Shown one piece after another: positions 1 through 6,139 of a stretch of 11,810 nt of DNA; within the stretch, counting starts at the first letter, position 1; the number at the start of each line of letters is the position of its first letter. Source of the stretch: CALFXN01 sp937957815 (lineage in GTDB: Bacteria; Synergistota; Synergistia; Synergistales; Aminobacteriaceae). The stretch lies in assembly GCA_036788195.1 (NCBI GenBank), contig DAIQNX010000060.1:1-11810 (forward strand), in the 5' to 3' direction. A model generated the notes under the pieces. It saw only the letters and a list, made by a program, of their open reading frames with translations. It was not told the DNA's origin and made no database searches. The position numbers and the translations under genes were made by a program.

Positions 1-2
1 CC

Positions 3-332
3 CACAACGAACTGCAGCAGATCAAAAAGTTCTACACGATCCTGTTCGTCCTCGGAATCCTGACGTTCGTCGTAAAAACGTTCGTCACCGTTTTTTTCAA
101 GAACGCCGGCGTCAACGAAATCTTTCTCATCATCATGTGGGTTTTCGTCTGGAGGGCCGTCGAGCTGTTCTTCTTCGACCGCGGGGCCATCGTCCGGGAA
201 AGCATGCGACTGGTCCAGCTCCACGAGGCGCGGTACGTCGCGGCGGATTTCTCCGCCACGGCGGAGCCGCGAAACGGCGATCCCGCCGACATTGTTGCGG
301 ATCGCACGGACGCCGCGGGAATGGACGACTGA
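3..332 (+). CDS. Partial small membrane protein, C-terminal part (5' end outside window)
   Basis: An open frame runs from the window edge to a TGA at 330-332, giving about 109 residues with no start inside the window. Two hydrophobic segments are visible: one beginning FYTILFVLGILTFVVKTF near residues 10-32 of the fragment and a second, NEIFLIIMWVFVWRAVELFFF, at about residues 38-59. The first is preceded by charged residues (QQIKK). The tail of about 50 residues after FFFDRG is polar and acidic, ends AAGMDD, and is probably soluble. An internal ATG at 135 lies inside the second membrane segment and is not a plausible start. I do not recognise the family. The gene reads toward the DUF1016 gene, and no obvious promoter or terminator lies in the 89 bases between them, so read-through is possible. 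Confidence 0.7.
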   Translation, partial: HNELQQIKKFYTILFVLGILTFVVKTFVTVFFKNAGVNEIFLIIMWVFVWRAVELFFFDRGAIVRESMRLVQLHEARYVAADFSATAEPRNGDPADIVADRTDAAGMDD

Positions 333-351
333 CGAAATCCTCGCGGACGAC

Positions 352-387
352 GTGCGCTTTCCTGACCTGCCCGGGTGCAAGACCTGC
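352..387 (+). pseudogene. hicB remnant (36-base fragment encoding the VRFPDLPGC motif)
   Basis: This stretch encodes VRFPDLPGCKTC and matches 33 of 36 bases of the intact hicB at 1781-1816 (VRFPDLPGCNTC). Two differences are synonymous (CCT/CCC, GGG/GGA) and one changes Lys to Asn. FPDLPGC is the hallmark of the HicB antitoxin N-terminal domain. Homology stops abruptly on the right: the frame continues into unrelated residues (FFRRIQMRG) and a stop. On the left there is at most a weak DE match. This is therefore a fragment of a second hicB copy or a partial duplication, not a gene. It forms a direct repeat with the downstream gene, about 1.43 kb apart, enclosing the DUF1016 gene and the hicA remnant. 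Confidence 0.7.
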
Positions 388-421
388 TTCTTTCGCCGAA
401 TACAAATGCGAGGGTGATTCG

Positions 422-1531
422 ATGAGCGAACACGATGAAAAACGCTGCACGCTGCGGAGTGAATCCGAAAATACAGGTCTGGCGTACAATTTTTTCGACG
501 GCATCGCCAAGGTCGTTGAACAGGCGCGGGGGCATGTCGAGCGCACCGTAAACCGAACGATATGCATGACCTACTATGAAGTGGGGCGGCGTATCGTCGA
601 ACGAGAACAGGACGGGGCGCATCGCGCCGCCTATGGCGCGAAATTGCTCTCCGAGTTGTCGTCGTACCTAACGGCGCGGTGCGGCAAAGGGTGGTCCGTC
701 GGCAACCTGAAAAACGCACGGCAGTTTTATACGGTTTATTCACCTGAAATTCGCAAATCGGTGATTGGCGAATTGGAAAACCGCCAGTCGCTGTACGACT
801 TTTTCAAATTGAGCTGGACGCACTACATCGTTCTGATGCGAATCAAGGACAAACATGCCCGGCATTTTTATGAAGTGGAGTCGGTGAACCAACAATGGAC
901 CGTTCGCCAACTGAAGCGGCAGTATGACAGCAGCCTGTTTGAACGGCTCGCCCTGTCTCGTGACAAAGACGGAGTCATGCGGCTCGCCGTCGAAGGACAA
1001 ACGATCGACAGGCCGAGGGATATTCTGAAAGATCCGCTCGTTCTTGAATTCCTCGATTTGGAACCAAGCCTTACGTATACGGAGTCAGATCTGGAATCGG
1101 CGATTATCGCCAATCTCCAGAAGTTCCTGCTCGAGATCGGCAAGGGATTTTTGTTTGAGGCGCGCCAGAAACGGTTTGCGTTTGACGAAAAGTCATTTTT
1201 CGTTGACCTCGTCTTCTATAACCGCCTGCTGCAATGCTATGTGCTTATTGATCTCAAGACAGGCGAACTCAAGCATCAGGACTTGGGGCAAATGCAAATG
1301 TATGTCCACTATTTCGACCGTCATGTAAAACGCGAGTTCGAAAAACCAACAGTCGGCATACTGCTCTGTCAGGAAAAGAACGACAACATCGTAGAGTTGA
1401 CCTTGCCGAACGACAGTAATATCTACGCCTCAGAATACAGTCTCTATCTGCCCGACAAGGCTCTGCTACAGCGCAAGCTTGCCGAATGGGTCGAGGAGTT
1501 TGAAGAAACTCATGGAGGCGACAACACATGA
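422..1531 (+). CDS. DUF1016/YhcG-family PDDEXK nuclease-domain protein
   Basis: 369 residues. The N-terminal half (about 25-180) is the helical DUF1016_N type (ARGHVERTVNRTICMTYYEVGRRIVE, SYLTARCGKGWSVGNLKNAR, LSWTHYIVLMRI). The C-terminal half (about 215-345) is the nuclease-like domain: FFVDLVFYN (Asp262) followed by LIDLKTGELKHQDLGQMQMY (Asp277, Lys279), the D...(D/E)xK pattern of the PDDEXK fold. Family members such as E. coli YhcG are soluble, often lie in accessory or restriction-modification islands, and are thought to act on DNA; the target is unknown. ATG 422 is chosen because GAGGGTG at 410-416 sits 5 bases upstream; an ATG at 137 in the same frame would overlap the preceding gene and adds non-homologous sequence. 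The stop overlaps a former hicA start (ATGA at 1528-1531), suggesting one operon with hicAB. Base composition is less GC-rich than the metabolic genes further on. Confidence 0.9.
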   Translation: MSEHDEKRCTLRSESENTGLAYNFFDGIAKVVEQARGHVERTVNRTICMTYYEVGRRIVEREQDGAHRAAYGAKLLSELSSYLTARCGKGWSVGNLKNARQFYTVYSPEIRKSVIGELENRQSLYDFFKLSWTHYIVLMRIKDKHARHFYEVESVNQQWTVRQLKRQYDSSLFERLALSRDKDGVMRLAVEGQTIDRPRDILKDPLVLEFLDLEPSLTYTESDLESAIIANLQKFLLEIGKGFLFEARQKRFAFDEKSFFVDLVFYNRLLQCYVLIDLKTGELKHQDLGQMQMYVHYFDRHVKREFEKPTVGILLCQEKNDNIVELTLPNDSNIYASEYSLYLPDKALLQRKLAEWVEEFEETHGGDNT

Positions 1532-1706
1532 AGCTCCAGTTCTTGGCGATGGCTTGATTCTGGAGCATATCCGCAGCATTCAGCGCGGACGAATGGACGC
1601 CCGTCGGAATCCAGGGGAGCCGGGACTCGTGACGATACCGCATCCCCGGAAGGATCTTGGGACCGGCGTGTTCCGGAATATCCTGCGACAGGCAGGGCTT
1701 GTGTAA
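1528..1706 (+). pseudogene. hicA: Decayed hicA toxin gene
   Basis: HicA toxins are small mRNA interferases (about 60-80 residues, dsRBD-like fold) encoded just upstream of hicB. The C-terminal half is clear in the frame ending at TAA 1704-1706: GLVTIPHPRKDLGTG followed by VFRNILRQAGLV, the usual HicA end. An upstream GDGLILEHIR resembles the HicA (D/E)GW.L.R.(K/R)GSHH stretch, but where the catalytic GSHH should be it reads RSIQRGRMDARR, with no histidine. The natural start ATGAAG at 1528 is in another frame and stops at 1555-1557 (MKLQFLAMA). So the 5' part is frameshifted or deleted and the catalytic His is lost; a functional RNase is very unlikely. hicB follows 14 bases after its stop. An unrelated small ORF is less likely given the C-terminal match and position. 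Confidence 0.7.
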
Positions 1707-1709
1707 TTT

Positions 1710-1714
1710 GGAGG
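1710..1714 (+). promoter_or_regulatory. Shine-Dalgarno site of hicB
   Basis: GGAGG lies 6 bases before ATG 1721, directly after the hicA remnant's TAA, and fixes the hicB start. Translation of hicB is thus independent of the broken hicA. Confidence 0.8.
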
Positions 1715-1720
1715 AATTCG

Positions 1721-2119
1721 ATGAAAACGGACCGGAATGTCTTTCCCGCTATTTTCTTCCGCGATGAAAATGTGGTCGGCGTGCGCTTTCCCGACCTGCC
1801 CGGATGCAATACCTGCGGCGACAACCAGGAGGAAGCGCTGACGATGGCGCGGGACGCGCTCGGCGGACACCTGTTATGCCTCGAAGACCTCGGGGAGGCG
1901 ATTCCCACGCCGACTCCCTTCGACAAGATCCGGACGAAAAAGAACGAGGTCGTCGCACTCATCGAAGTTCACCTGTCGATCCTGAGGGAAGAAGACCGAA
2001 AACGCGCCGTCAACAAGACCGTCACCGTACCCGCATGGCTCAACCGGATGGCGATGGACGCGCACATCAACTTTTCCAGCACGCTTCAGGAAGCGTTGCG
2101 GCAGAAACTCGGCGTTTAG
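1721..2119 (+). CDS. hicB: HicB-family antitoxin (intact, without a working partner toxin)
   Basis: 132 residues, full length for the longer HicB class. Residues about 5-65 are the HicB partial-RNase-H-like domain (FPAIFFRDENVVGVRFPDLPGCNTCGDNQEEALTMARDALGGHL) that blocks HicA. Residues about 93-131 are a DNA-binding ribbon-helix-helix type C-terminus (AVNKTVTVPAWLNRMAMDAHINFSSTLQEAL). HicB proteins neutralise HicA and autorepress the hicAB promoter. GGAGG at 1710-1714 supports ATG 1721. Its cognate hicA immediately upstream is degenerate, so this is effectively an orphan antitoxin; it could still act as a repressor or protect against another HicA. Part of its coding sequence is repeated at 352-387. 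Confidence 0.93.
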   Translation: MKTDRNVFPAIFFRDENVVGVRFPDLPGCNTCGDNQEEALTMARDALGGHLLCLEDLGEAIPTPTPFDKIRTKKNEVVALIEVHLSILREEDRKRAVNKTVTVPAWLNRMAMDAHINFSSTLQEALRQKLGV

Positions 2120-2164
2120 GATCGCCGGGGACTCGGGAGAAAGACGCCGAACCCTTTCCAAAAA

Positions 2165-4516
2165 TCATTCCATTTCCTTCGGCGTTTCGGGGTACGAAAG
2201 CCCGAGACGTGCGAGTTCGTTTTCGACGGATCTCAAGAGCTGTTCGTCTTTTACGCCTTCTTTTGGGATCTGCCGGAGTATCGCGTAGATTTCATCGGGA
2301 TCCCAGCATCCATCGAGACACTTCAGCCCGCACACGGTCAGCCGCAGGGTGCTTTCGGGAAAGCGCGCCGGAAGTCCCACTGCTTTATCACCCAGCAACA
2401 TCCACAAATGGGCAATGTCGAACTCTGCGTTTCCATCCGGCGCTATTTCCATGTCCGAACACACCAAAGAGACGGCCTCGCCGAAGACCGGCTCGAGGCA
2501 CGGCAGCCATCCGAGCATTATCGCCCGCTCTACCGTTTCCAGCGGTTTCAGCGTTCCGTCGAAGCGTCGTCTGACGTAGTCTTTCAACCAACCATTCCAG
2601 ACTCGCGTCAGAAAGGCGGAACGTTTTTCGTCGCAGGGGACCAATTTATGCAGTTCGGAAAGGAAATACCGTGCAAAATCCCGACGATCCTCTTGTCCGG
2701 CGTCGAGAACAAACGGAGCCGCCCAATCCGCAAGCGTTCTATTAAACGGAACATACAGCGCTCCCCAAGCGACAAATTCGCAAAAGAGTCTCTTCCGTTC
2801 CCCCAGAACCGAGTCCATATCGGGGAACAGACTCACATAGAGGGTTTGCATCTTTTGCATGACTTCCGTATTCCGCTCTGTAGGTGACAGCACCCCGTGC
2901 CATGCCTGCGTAACGCTCAGGGATTTCTTTACGCTCTTCCTCAAACGCAAACGAGGAAATAGATTCCGCTTCATCCACTCAGGGAAGAGATCGTTCCAGA
3001 GAACGAGGTTTTGAAAGAGGACGATTCGTCCCATCTTCGCCGCTTTCGATCTACCGGAAAGCACTTCCTCAAAAAACGTGCGGTAACCGTCGGGAGGTTC
3101 GTCAAGCGGTTTCTTTTTCCACGATTCGCTTTGCCTCCGGATAACCGCAACGACGGCCTCCGTAAGGCTACCGCCGCCGCTGCCGGATGCTTCCGCGCTC
3201 CAATCGCCCGAAACCGTAGAGGCCGTCGCTTCTGTATCTACACGACATAGTGTCCGTAGCGTCGTTTCGGCTAACGGAACGATCTTCGAAAGCAAGTCAT
3301 GAGAAAGGTCAGGCGTTTTAGATGCTTTTTCAAGAAGAATCGAAGTTGCGTTGGCAGTCTCTGTGTTTTCTGCACATCCAGTCATAAGTTCAAACAGCCG
3401 CATCCACTGATCGGAGGAGATAGCAGCTCGTTCCAGACCGTAAAAAACGGCGCTTGCGAGCCTCGGAAAATCTCCGGTGCAATCCAGAAGGGCTAACGCC
3501 CATTCGAGATTGCTTGCAGCGATATCGGCAACCTTGCTCAAATATGGATTCCAGATCCAACCGCGCTCGTCCGGAAGATCGGGCAGTCGCACAAACTCCT
3601 CGACAATTTTCTCGGGCGGCAACGCAAAAAGCGAATCAAGAGTATTGGATGCAAGATGTTCTTCATTAACTAACGCTCCCATTCTTTCGATAAAATCAGG
3701 GTGTGGACCCGGACGAAATGACGGGGCTTTTTCTGACAACGTTTCACATGCTTCATTGACGAGCAGGCATGACGAGTCCGCCTCTCGGAGTCGATAGAGA
3801 AGCGAAAGGCGTGTATCGATACCCACATCTTCTTCCTTCTCGATCCTTTCAACCAGCTCCCGTCGCAGAGCGGGAGCCAGCCTCGGATACACCGACGCCA
3901 GAAAGCGATAGATCTCATGTTGACTCTCGTGCTCGAAGACCTTGAAACGATCGAGAAACCAGCGAACCTTTTCGTCCGGAGTTTGCCCTTCCCACTGGGT
4001 GAGGACAAAGAGCGCCATTCGCCTCAGAATGATTGCATCGGACTGAAACAAACTATCGAGCAAAGCTGGCGCGCATTCCGGAATGTGACAAATCATTCCA
4101 AGCGCAACGTCCCGTAGCGCACCCGTCAGCAGCGAAAGAAATTCGTGTTGATAGAGATTGTTTTCCTCGCATTCCTCTATTGCTTCTCTCCTGCGAGAAA
4201 TTCCCAAAGAAACGCTATCGTCGAAGGAAGCTAATTGTCGCTGCATATCTTCAAGATGTGATTGCAAAATACGGACAAGACGTTCCCAGTAAAGCCGTAA
4301 TGCTTCCTCGCTGTCCTTTGAAAGGAATCTTTTTCGAAGCTCCTTGAAAACGATTTCAAGTTGACTTGGAGCCGCAGGCTTTGGGTTAATTACATAATTA
4401 TCAGCGAAGAAGTCATCTTCCCCAGAAAACTCTGGGTCCATAACGGAAATCCTCGGCTCGAAAAATGAGACGCACCTTGCAGCAATGATCGAAAAGTAGA
4501 AAGAATGCCTCCGCAT
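2165..4516 (-). CDS. DUF4020-type C-terminal part of SIR2-DUF4020 protein
   Basis: 783 residues as read from ATG 4516, but the first about 18 residues (MRRHSFYFSIIAARCVSF) are an out-of-frame shadow of frame B; the ancestral frame enters at FEPRISVMDPEF. It has no convincing start or Shine-Dalgarno site of its own, so it probably would not be made unless the frame is restored. The body is a long, mainly helical, leucine- and charge-rich region, probably repeat-like, as in the sensor or scaffold parts of large defence proteins. The last about 190 residues (from about WNGWLKDYVRRRFDGTLKPL through ERAIMLGWLPCLEP and VGLPARFPESTLRLTVCGL) resemble the DUF4020 domain found C-terminal to SIR2_2. No membrane segment or nucleotide-binding P-loop is seen. 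Codon use is much less GC-biased than in the genes right of 6100, suggesting acquisition by transfer. Confidence 0.75.
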   Translation of the reverse strand: MRRHSFYFSIIAARCVSFFEPRISVMDPEFSGEDDFFADNYVINPKPAAPSQLEIVFKELRKRFLSKDSEEALRLYWERLVRILQSHLEDMQRQLASFDDSVSLGISRRREAIEECEENNLYQHEFLSLLTGALRDVALGMICHIPECAPALLDSLFQSDAIILRRMALFVLTQWEGQTPDEKVRWFLDRFKVFEHESQHEIYRFLASVYPRLAPALRRELVERIEKEEDVGIDTRLSLLYRLREADSSCLLVNEACETLSEKAPSFRPGPHPDFIERMGALVNEEHLASNTLDSLFALPPEKIVEEFVRLPDLPDERGWIWNPYLSKVADIAASNLEWALALLDCTGDFPRLASAVFYGLERAAISSDQWMRLFELMTGCAENTETANATSILLEKASKTPDLSHDLLSKIVPLAETTLRTLCRVDTEATASTVSGDWSAEASGSGGGSLTEAVVAVIRRQSESWKKKPLDEPPDGYRTFFEEVLSGRSKAAKMGRIVLFQNLVLWNDLFPEWMKRNLFPRLRLRKSVKKSLSVTQAWHGVLSPTERNTEVMQKMQTLYVSLFPDMDSVLGERKRLFCEFVAWGALYVPFNRTLADWAAPFVLDAGQEDRRDFARYFLSELHKLVPCDEKRSAFLTRVWNGWLKDYVRRRFDGTLKPLETVERAIMLGWLPCLEPVFGEAVSLVCSDMEIAPDGNAEFDIAHLWMLLGDKAVGLPARFPESTLRLTVCGLKCLDGCWDPDEIYAILRQIPKEGVKDEQLLRSVENELARLGLSYPETPKEME

Positions 4517-4841
4517 CTCCCGGGAATCGACAGGAATTTGTAAGGTAACACAGCAATTCGAGGCGACATCCCGAGGAGTAAGTCGCCACTAGGATATTAC
4601 ACAATCGTCTGAAAAGAACTGGGGAGAGTTTGCTATTTGCATCTCTTCGATCTCTCCACATAGCCCGCGCTATTCCATTCCAAAGACAGGGGGAGACCTC
4701 TCCCTTCATTTCCTGAAATACCGAAAGCGCATTTTTTTTTAGTCGAGAACACCACCTGTTCGGCATACCACTCTGCAAAAATTTCACCGGCCCCTGAGAT
4801 GTTCCTTGCTTTTCCATCGAAAAGCACCCGAAACGCATCAA
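4413..4841 (-). other. Middle frame segment of SIR2-DUF4020 (frame B)
   Basis: Frame B carries the ancestral protein only between the A9 run (4732-4740) and the T5 run (4461-4465), about 90 residues: NALSVFQEMKGEVSPCLWNG, ARAMWRDRRDANSKL, CNILVATYSSGCRLELLCYL, FPGDAEAFFLLFDHCCKVRLIF. It is helical and hydrophobic-patterned, consistent with a linker between the SIR2 and C-terminal regions. The parts outside those limits are shadow sequence. It is not an independent gene. Confidence 0.7.
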
Positions 4842-5862
4842 TATTCCTCAAAATCCATGGAAGCCACTTGCCCGCATATTCTCCGACGGCCGCAGTCGTG
4901 AAAAAACGAACCATTTCTTTGCGTCGAAGCTGCCTTTGCAAATAGCTGTACTCACAATCCATGGAATCGGCACGTGATGGACGATTCCGGGCTATTTCCG
5001 TGATTCTATTCCGGTGGTCAATATAATCCGCACGGATGTACTCCCCGGTTTTTGTGATCACCGGGAGAAGGTCCGCATGTCGATCTGTTCCGCTCCCCGT
5101 CGGGTAGCGTATTGCCGCGATATCCAAACTGCGCCATTTTTGACCGTTTTCTTCCAAATCGACATCGAGCACCAAAGAAAAGCGTTCCGGCAATAGACCG
5201 CTCTTTTCTTGGGGACTTGTTCTTGACGGCAGTCCTCTCGCCAGATACGTCAACACCGTATCGTCGTGACTGTAGCCGACAAAGAGCACCGTGTAGCTCC
5301 GGAACAGGTCGAGAAGAAAGCGGCGGGCCCACCCCTCCGTCAGGTAGGCCCGGCCGAAATCTTCGTCCGTGAACACGGTCCGTCGCGGTTCGTCGTGAAG
5401 CGAGCCGTGAATGTGAACGATTCCGGTGAAGTCGCTTCCCAGAGGCAACGCAGGCGCGGTAAAGAGCTTCGGCTCCTTATTATGGAGAGATCGGAATGCC
5501 GACGCGAAGAGGTCGTCCATATTCGTCGTGACGACGCGAATGTGGTCGCCATCCGGAAAGAGTTTGAGGAGCGCTTCGTGGAGCAGCGTATGCCGTGCGG
5601 CTGGGTCTCCAAGGCGGGACATCGCCGCCCGATGAATTTCGATCTCTCTCCGTTCCAGTTCTCCGAGGAAAAAGTCCGGTTGCTCTCCCTTCTTCAATTC
5701 AATGCCGTACTCTGTGCCGATTTCCACAACAAGTCCGCGGAAGCTCGGCAGATTCGCGGGGGCTCCCATGGAAACGCCGGCGCCCGCAAAGACGACCAGT
5801 TTCCCCGCTTCCATACTTTCGAGCAGAGAATCGGGCAGATCGACGGACGGCGTCACCAGCAT
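4633..5862 (-). CDS. SIR2-family NAD-binding domain protein (N-terminal part of SIR2-DUF4020)
   Basis: As read, 409 residues; only about the first 377 belong to the ancestral protein, and the tail after the A9 run (CAFGISGNEGRG to VERSKRCK) is out of frame. SIR2 motifs are complete: FAGAGVSMGAPANLPSFRGL (residues 25-44) for NAD binding, VVTTNMDDLF (110-119; Asn114, Asp116), HIHGS (150-154; His152 the likely catalytic base) and LFVGYSHDD (193-201), which is typical of the SIR2_2 branch rather than of deacetylase sirtuins. No zinc-binding cysteine pairs are seen, as expected for NADase-type SIR2 domains. ATG 5862 is supported by GGGGAGG at 5877-5871, 8 bases upstream, and an extended -10 promoter at 5921-5913. 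The gene is transcribed away from the beta-barrel gene and convergent with hicB. Confidence 0.85.
   Translation of the reverse strand: MLVTPSVDLPDSLLESMEAGKLVVFAGAGVSMGAPANLPSFRGLVVEIGTEYGIELKKGEQPDFFLGELERREIEIHRAAMSRLGDPAARHTLLHEALLKLFPDGDHIRVVTTNMDDLFASAFRSLHNKEPKLFTAPALPLGSDFTGIVHIHGSLHDEPRRTVFTDEDFGRAYLTEGWARRFLLDLFRSYTVLFVGYSHDDTVLTYLARGLPSRTSPQEKSGLLPERFSLVLDVDLEENGQKWRSLDIAAIRYPTGSGTDRHADLLPVITKTGEYIRADYIDHRNRITEIARNRPSRADSMDCEYSYLQRQLRRKEMVRFFTTAAVGEYAGKWLPWILRNIDAFRVLFDGKARNISGAGEIFAEWYAEQVVFSTKKKCAFGISGNEGRGLPLSLEWNSAGYVERSKRCK
4732..4740 (-). repeat. A9 homopolymer at the first frame break
   Basis: The coding (minus) strand reads ACT, nine A, TGC. With eight A the frame continues as T-K-K-N-A-L-S-V; with nine it enters a short dead-end frame. 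Runs of this length are prone to replication slippage, RNA polymerase slippage and sequencing error. Confidence 0.85.
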
Positions 5863-5921
5863 GAACGATTCCTCCCCGGAGGACCTAAAAGAGCATAATA
5901 TTCGATATGTTTATTATAGCA
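5863..5921 (-). promoter_or_regulatory. Promoter and ribosome-binding site of the SIR2 gene
   Basis: The minus strand carries TGCTATAAT at 5921-5913, a consensus extended -10 (TG-N-TATAAT), which can work without a -35 box; none is seen at the right distance. Transcription would start near 5906, leaving a leader of about 43 bases. GGGGAGG at 5877-5871 lies 8 bases before ATG 5862. Confidence 0.6.
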
Positions 5922-5972
5922 ATTCTTATTTCGACTCCACGCCGAACGACGGTAATTCTTTTCTGCGGATTT

Positions 5973-5993
5973 CCCCGCTCCCCCTCCCTCCCC
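5973..5993 (-). other. G-quadruplex motif upstream of the SIR2 promoter
   Basis: On the minus strand four G runs (GGGG, GGG, GGGGG, GGGG) are separated by loops of 1, 1 and 3 bases, meeting the G3+N1-7 rule with very short loops. It sits about 55 bases upstream of the SIR2 -10 and about 60 upstream of the beta-barrel -10, in the shared divergent control region. The plus strand could form a C-rich i-motif. A role is inferred only. Confidence 0.55.
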
Positions 5994-6048
5994 GCCTTCC
6001 CGCAAAACATCGCCCCGCATCACGCCCCCGTGCGCCGACCCAAAAAGC

Positions 6049-6132
6049 TGCTACAATCACCGGTATCGCATCCGCAGAAGGGAACGCAGGGGAACCGGCG
6101 CGTTCCGCACGGCGGAGAAATATACCGGGAGG
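6049..6132 (+). promoter_or_regulatory. Promoter, leader hairpin and RBS of the beta-barrel gene
   Basis: TGCTACAAT at 6049-6057 is an extended -10 with one mismatch to TATAAT. The predicted leader of about 75 bases holds a perfect 7-bp inverted repeat, GGAACGC (6081-6087) and GCGTTCC (6100-6106), with a 12-base loop, and ends in GGGAGG (6127-6132), 7 bases before ATG 6140. The hairpin has no T tract, so it is not a classic terminator; it may affect mRNA stability. Confidence 0.45.
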
Positions 6133-6139
6133 CCTTCAC

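Larger units (their letters stand above)
2165..5862 (-). pseudogene. SIR2-DUF4020 gene split by two +1 frameshifts (whole locus)
   Basis: Three overlapping minus-strand frames form one ancestral gene. Frame A (SIR2) runs from ATG 5862 to the A9 run at 4740-4732. Reading A9 as A8 joins VVFSTKK to NALSVFQEMKGE in frame B. Frame B then meets a T5 run (4465-4461); reading T5 as T4 gives RLIFEPRISVMDPEF, joining frame C, which runs to TGA at 2165. The span is 3698 bases; minus two it is 3696, or 1232 codons, so the rebuilt product is 1231 residues with no internal stop. Each frame stays protein-like up to its junction and becomes nonsense soon after. Possible causes are homopolymer sequencing error, true inactivation, phase variation at A9, or transcriptional slippage on A9. 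Known role by family: SIR2 fusions such as ThsA, DSR and Avs5 deplete NAD during phage infection; that this protein does so is inference. Confidence 0.8.

Noticed and set aside
137..421. Upstream extension of the DUF1016 frame to ATG 137
   Set aside because: It would overlap the membrane protein gene for about 200 bases, reads as Arg-rich nonsense, and ATG 422 has a good Shine-Dalgarno site.
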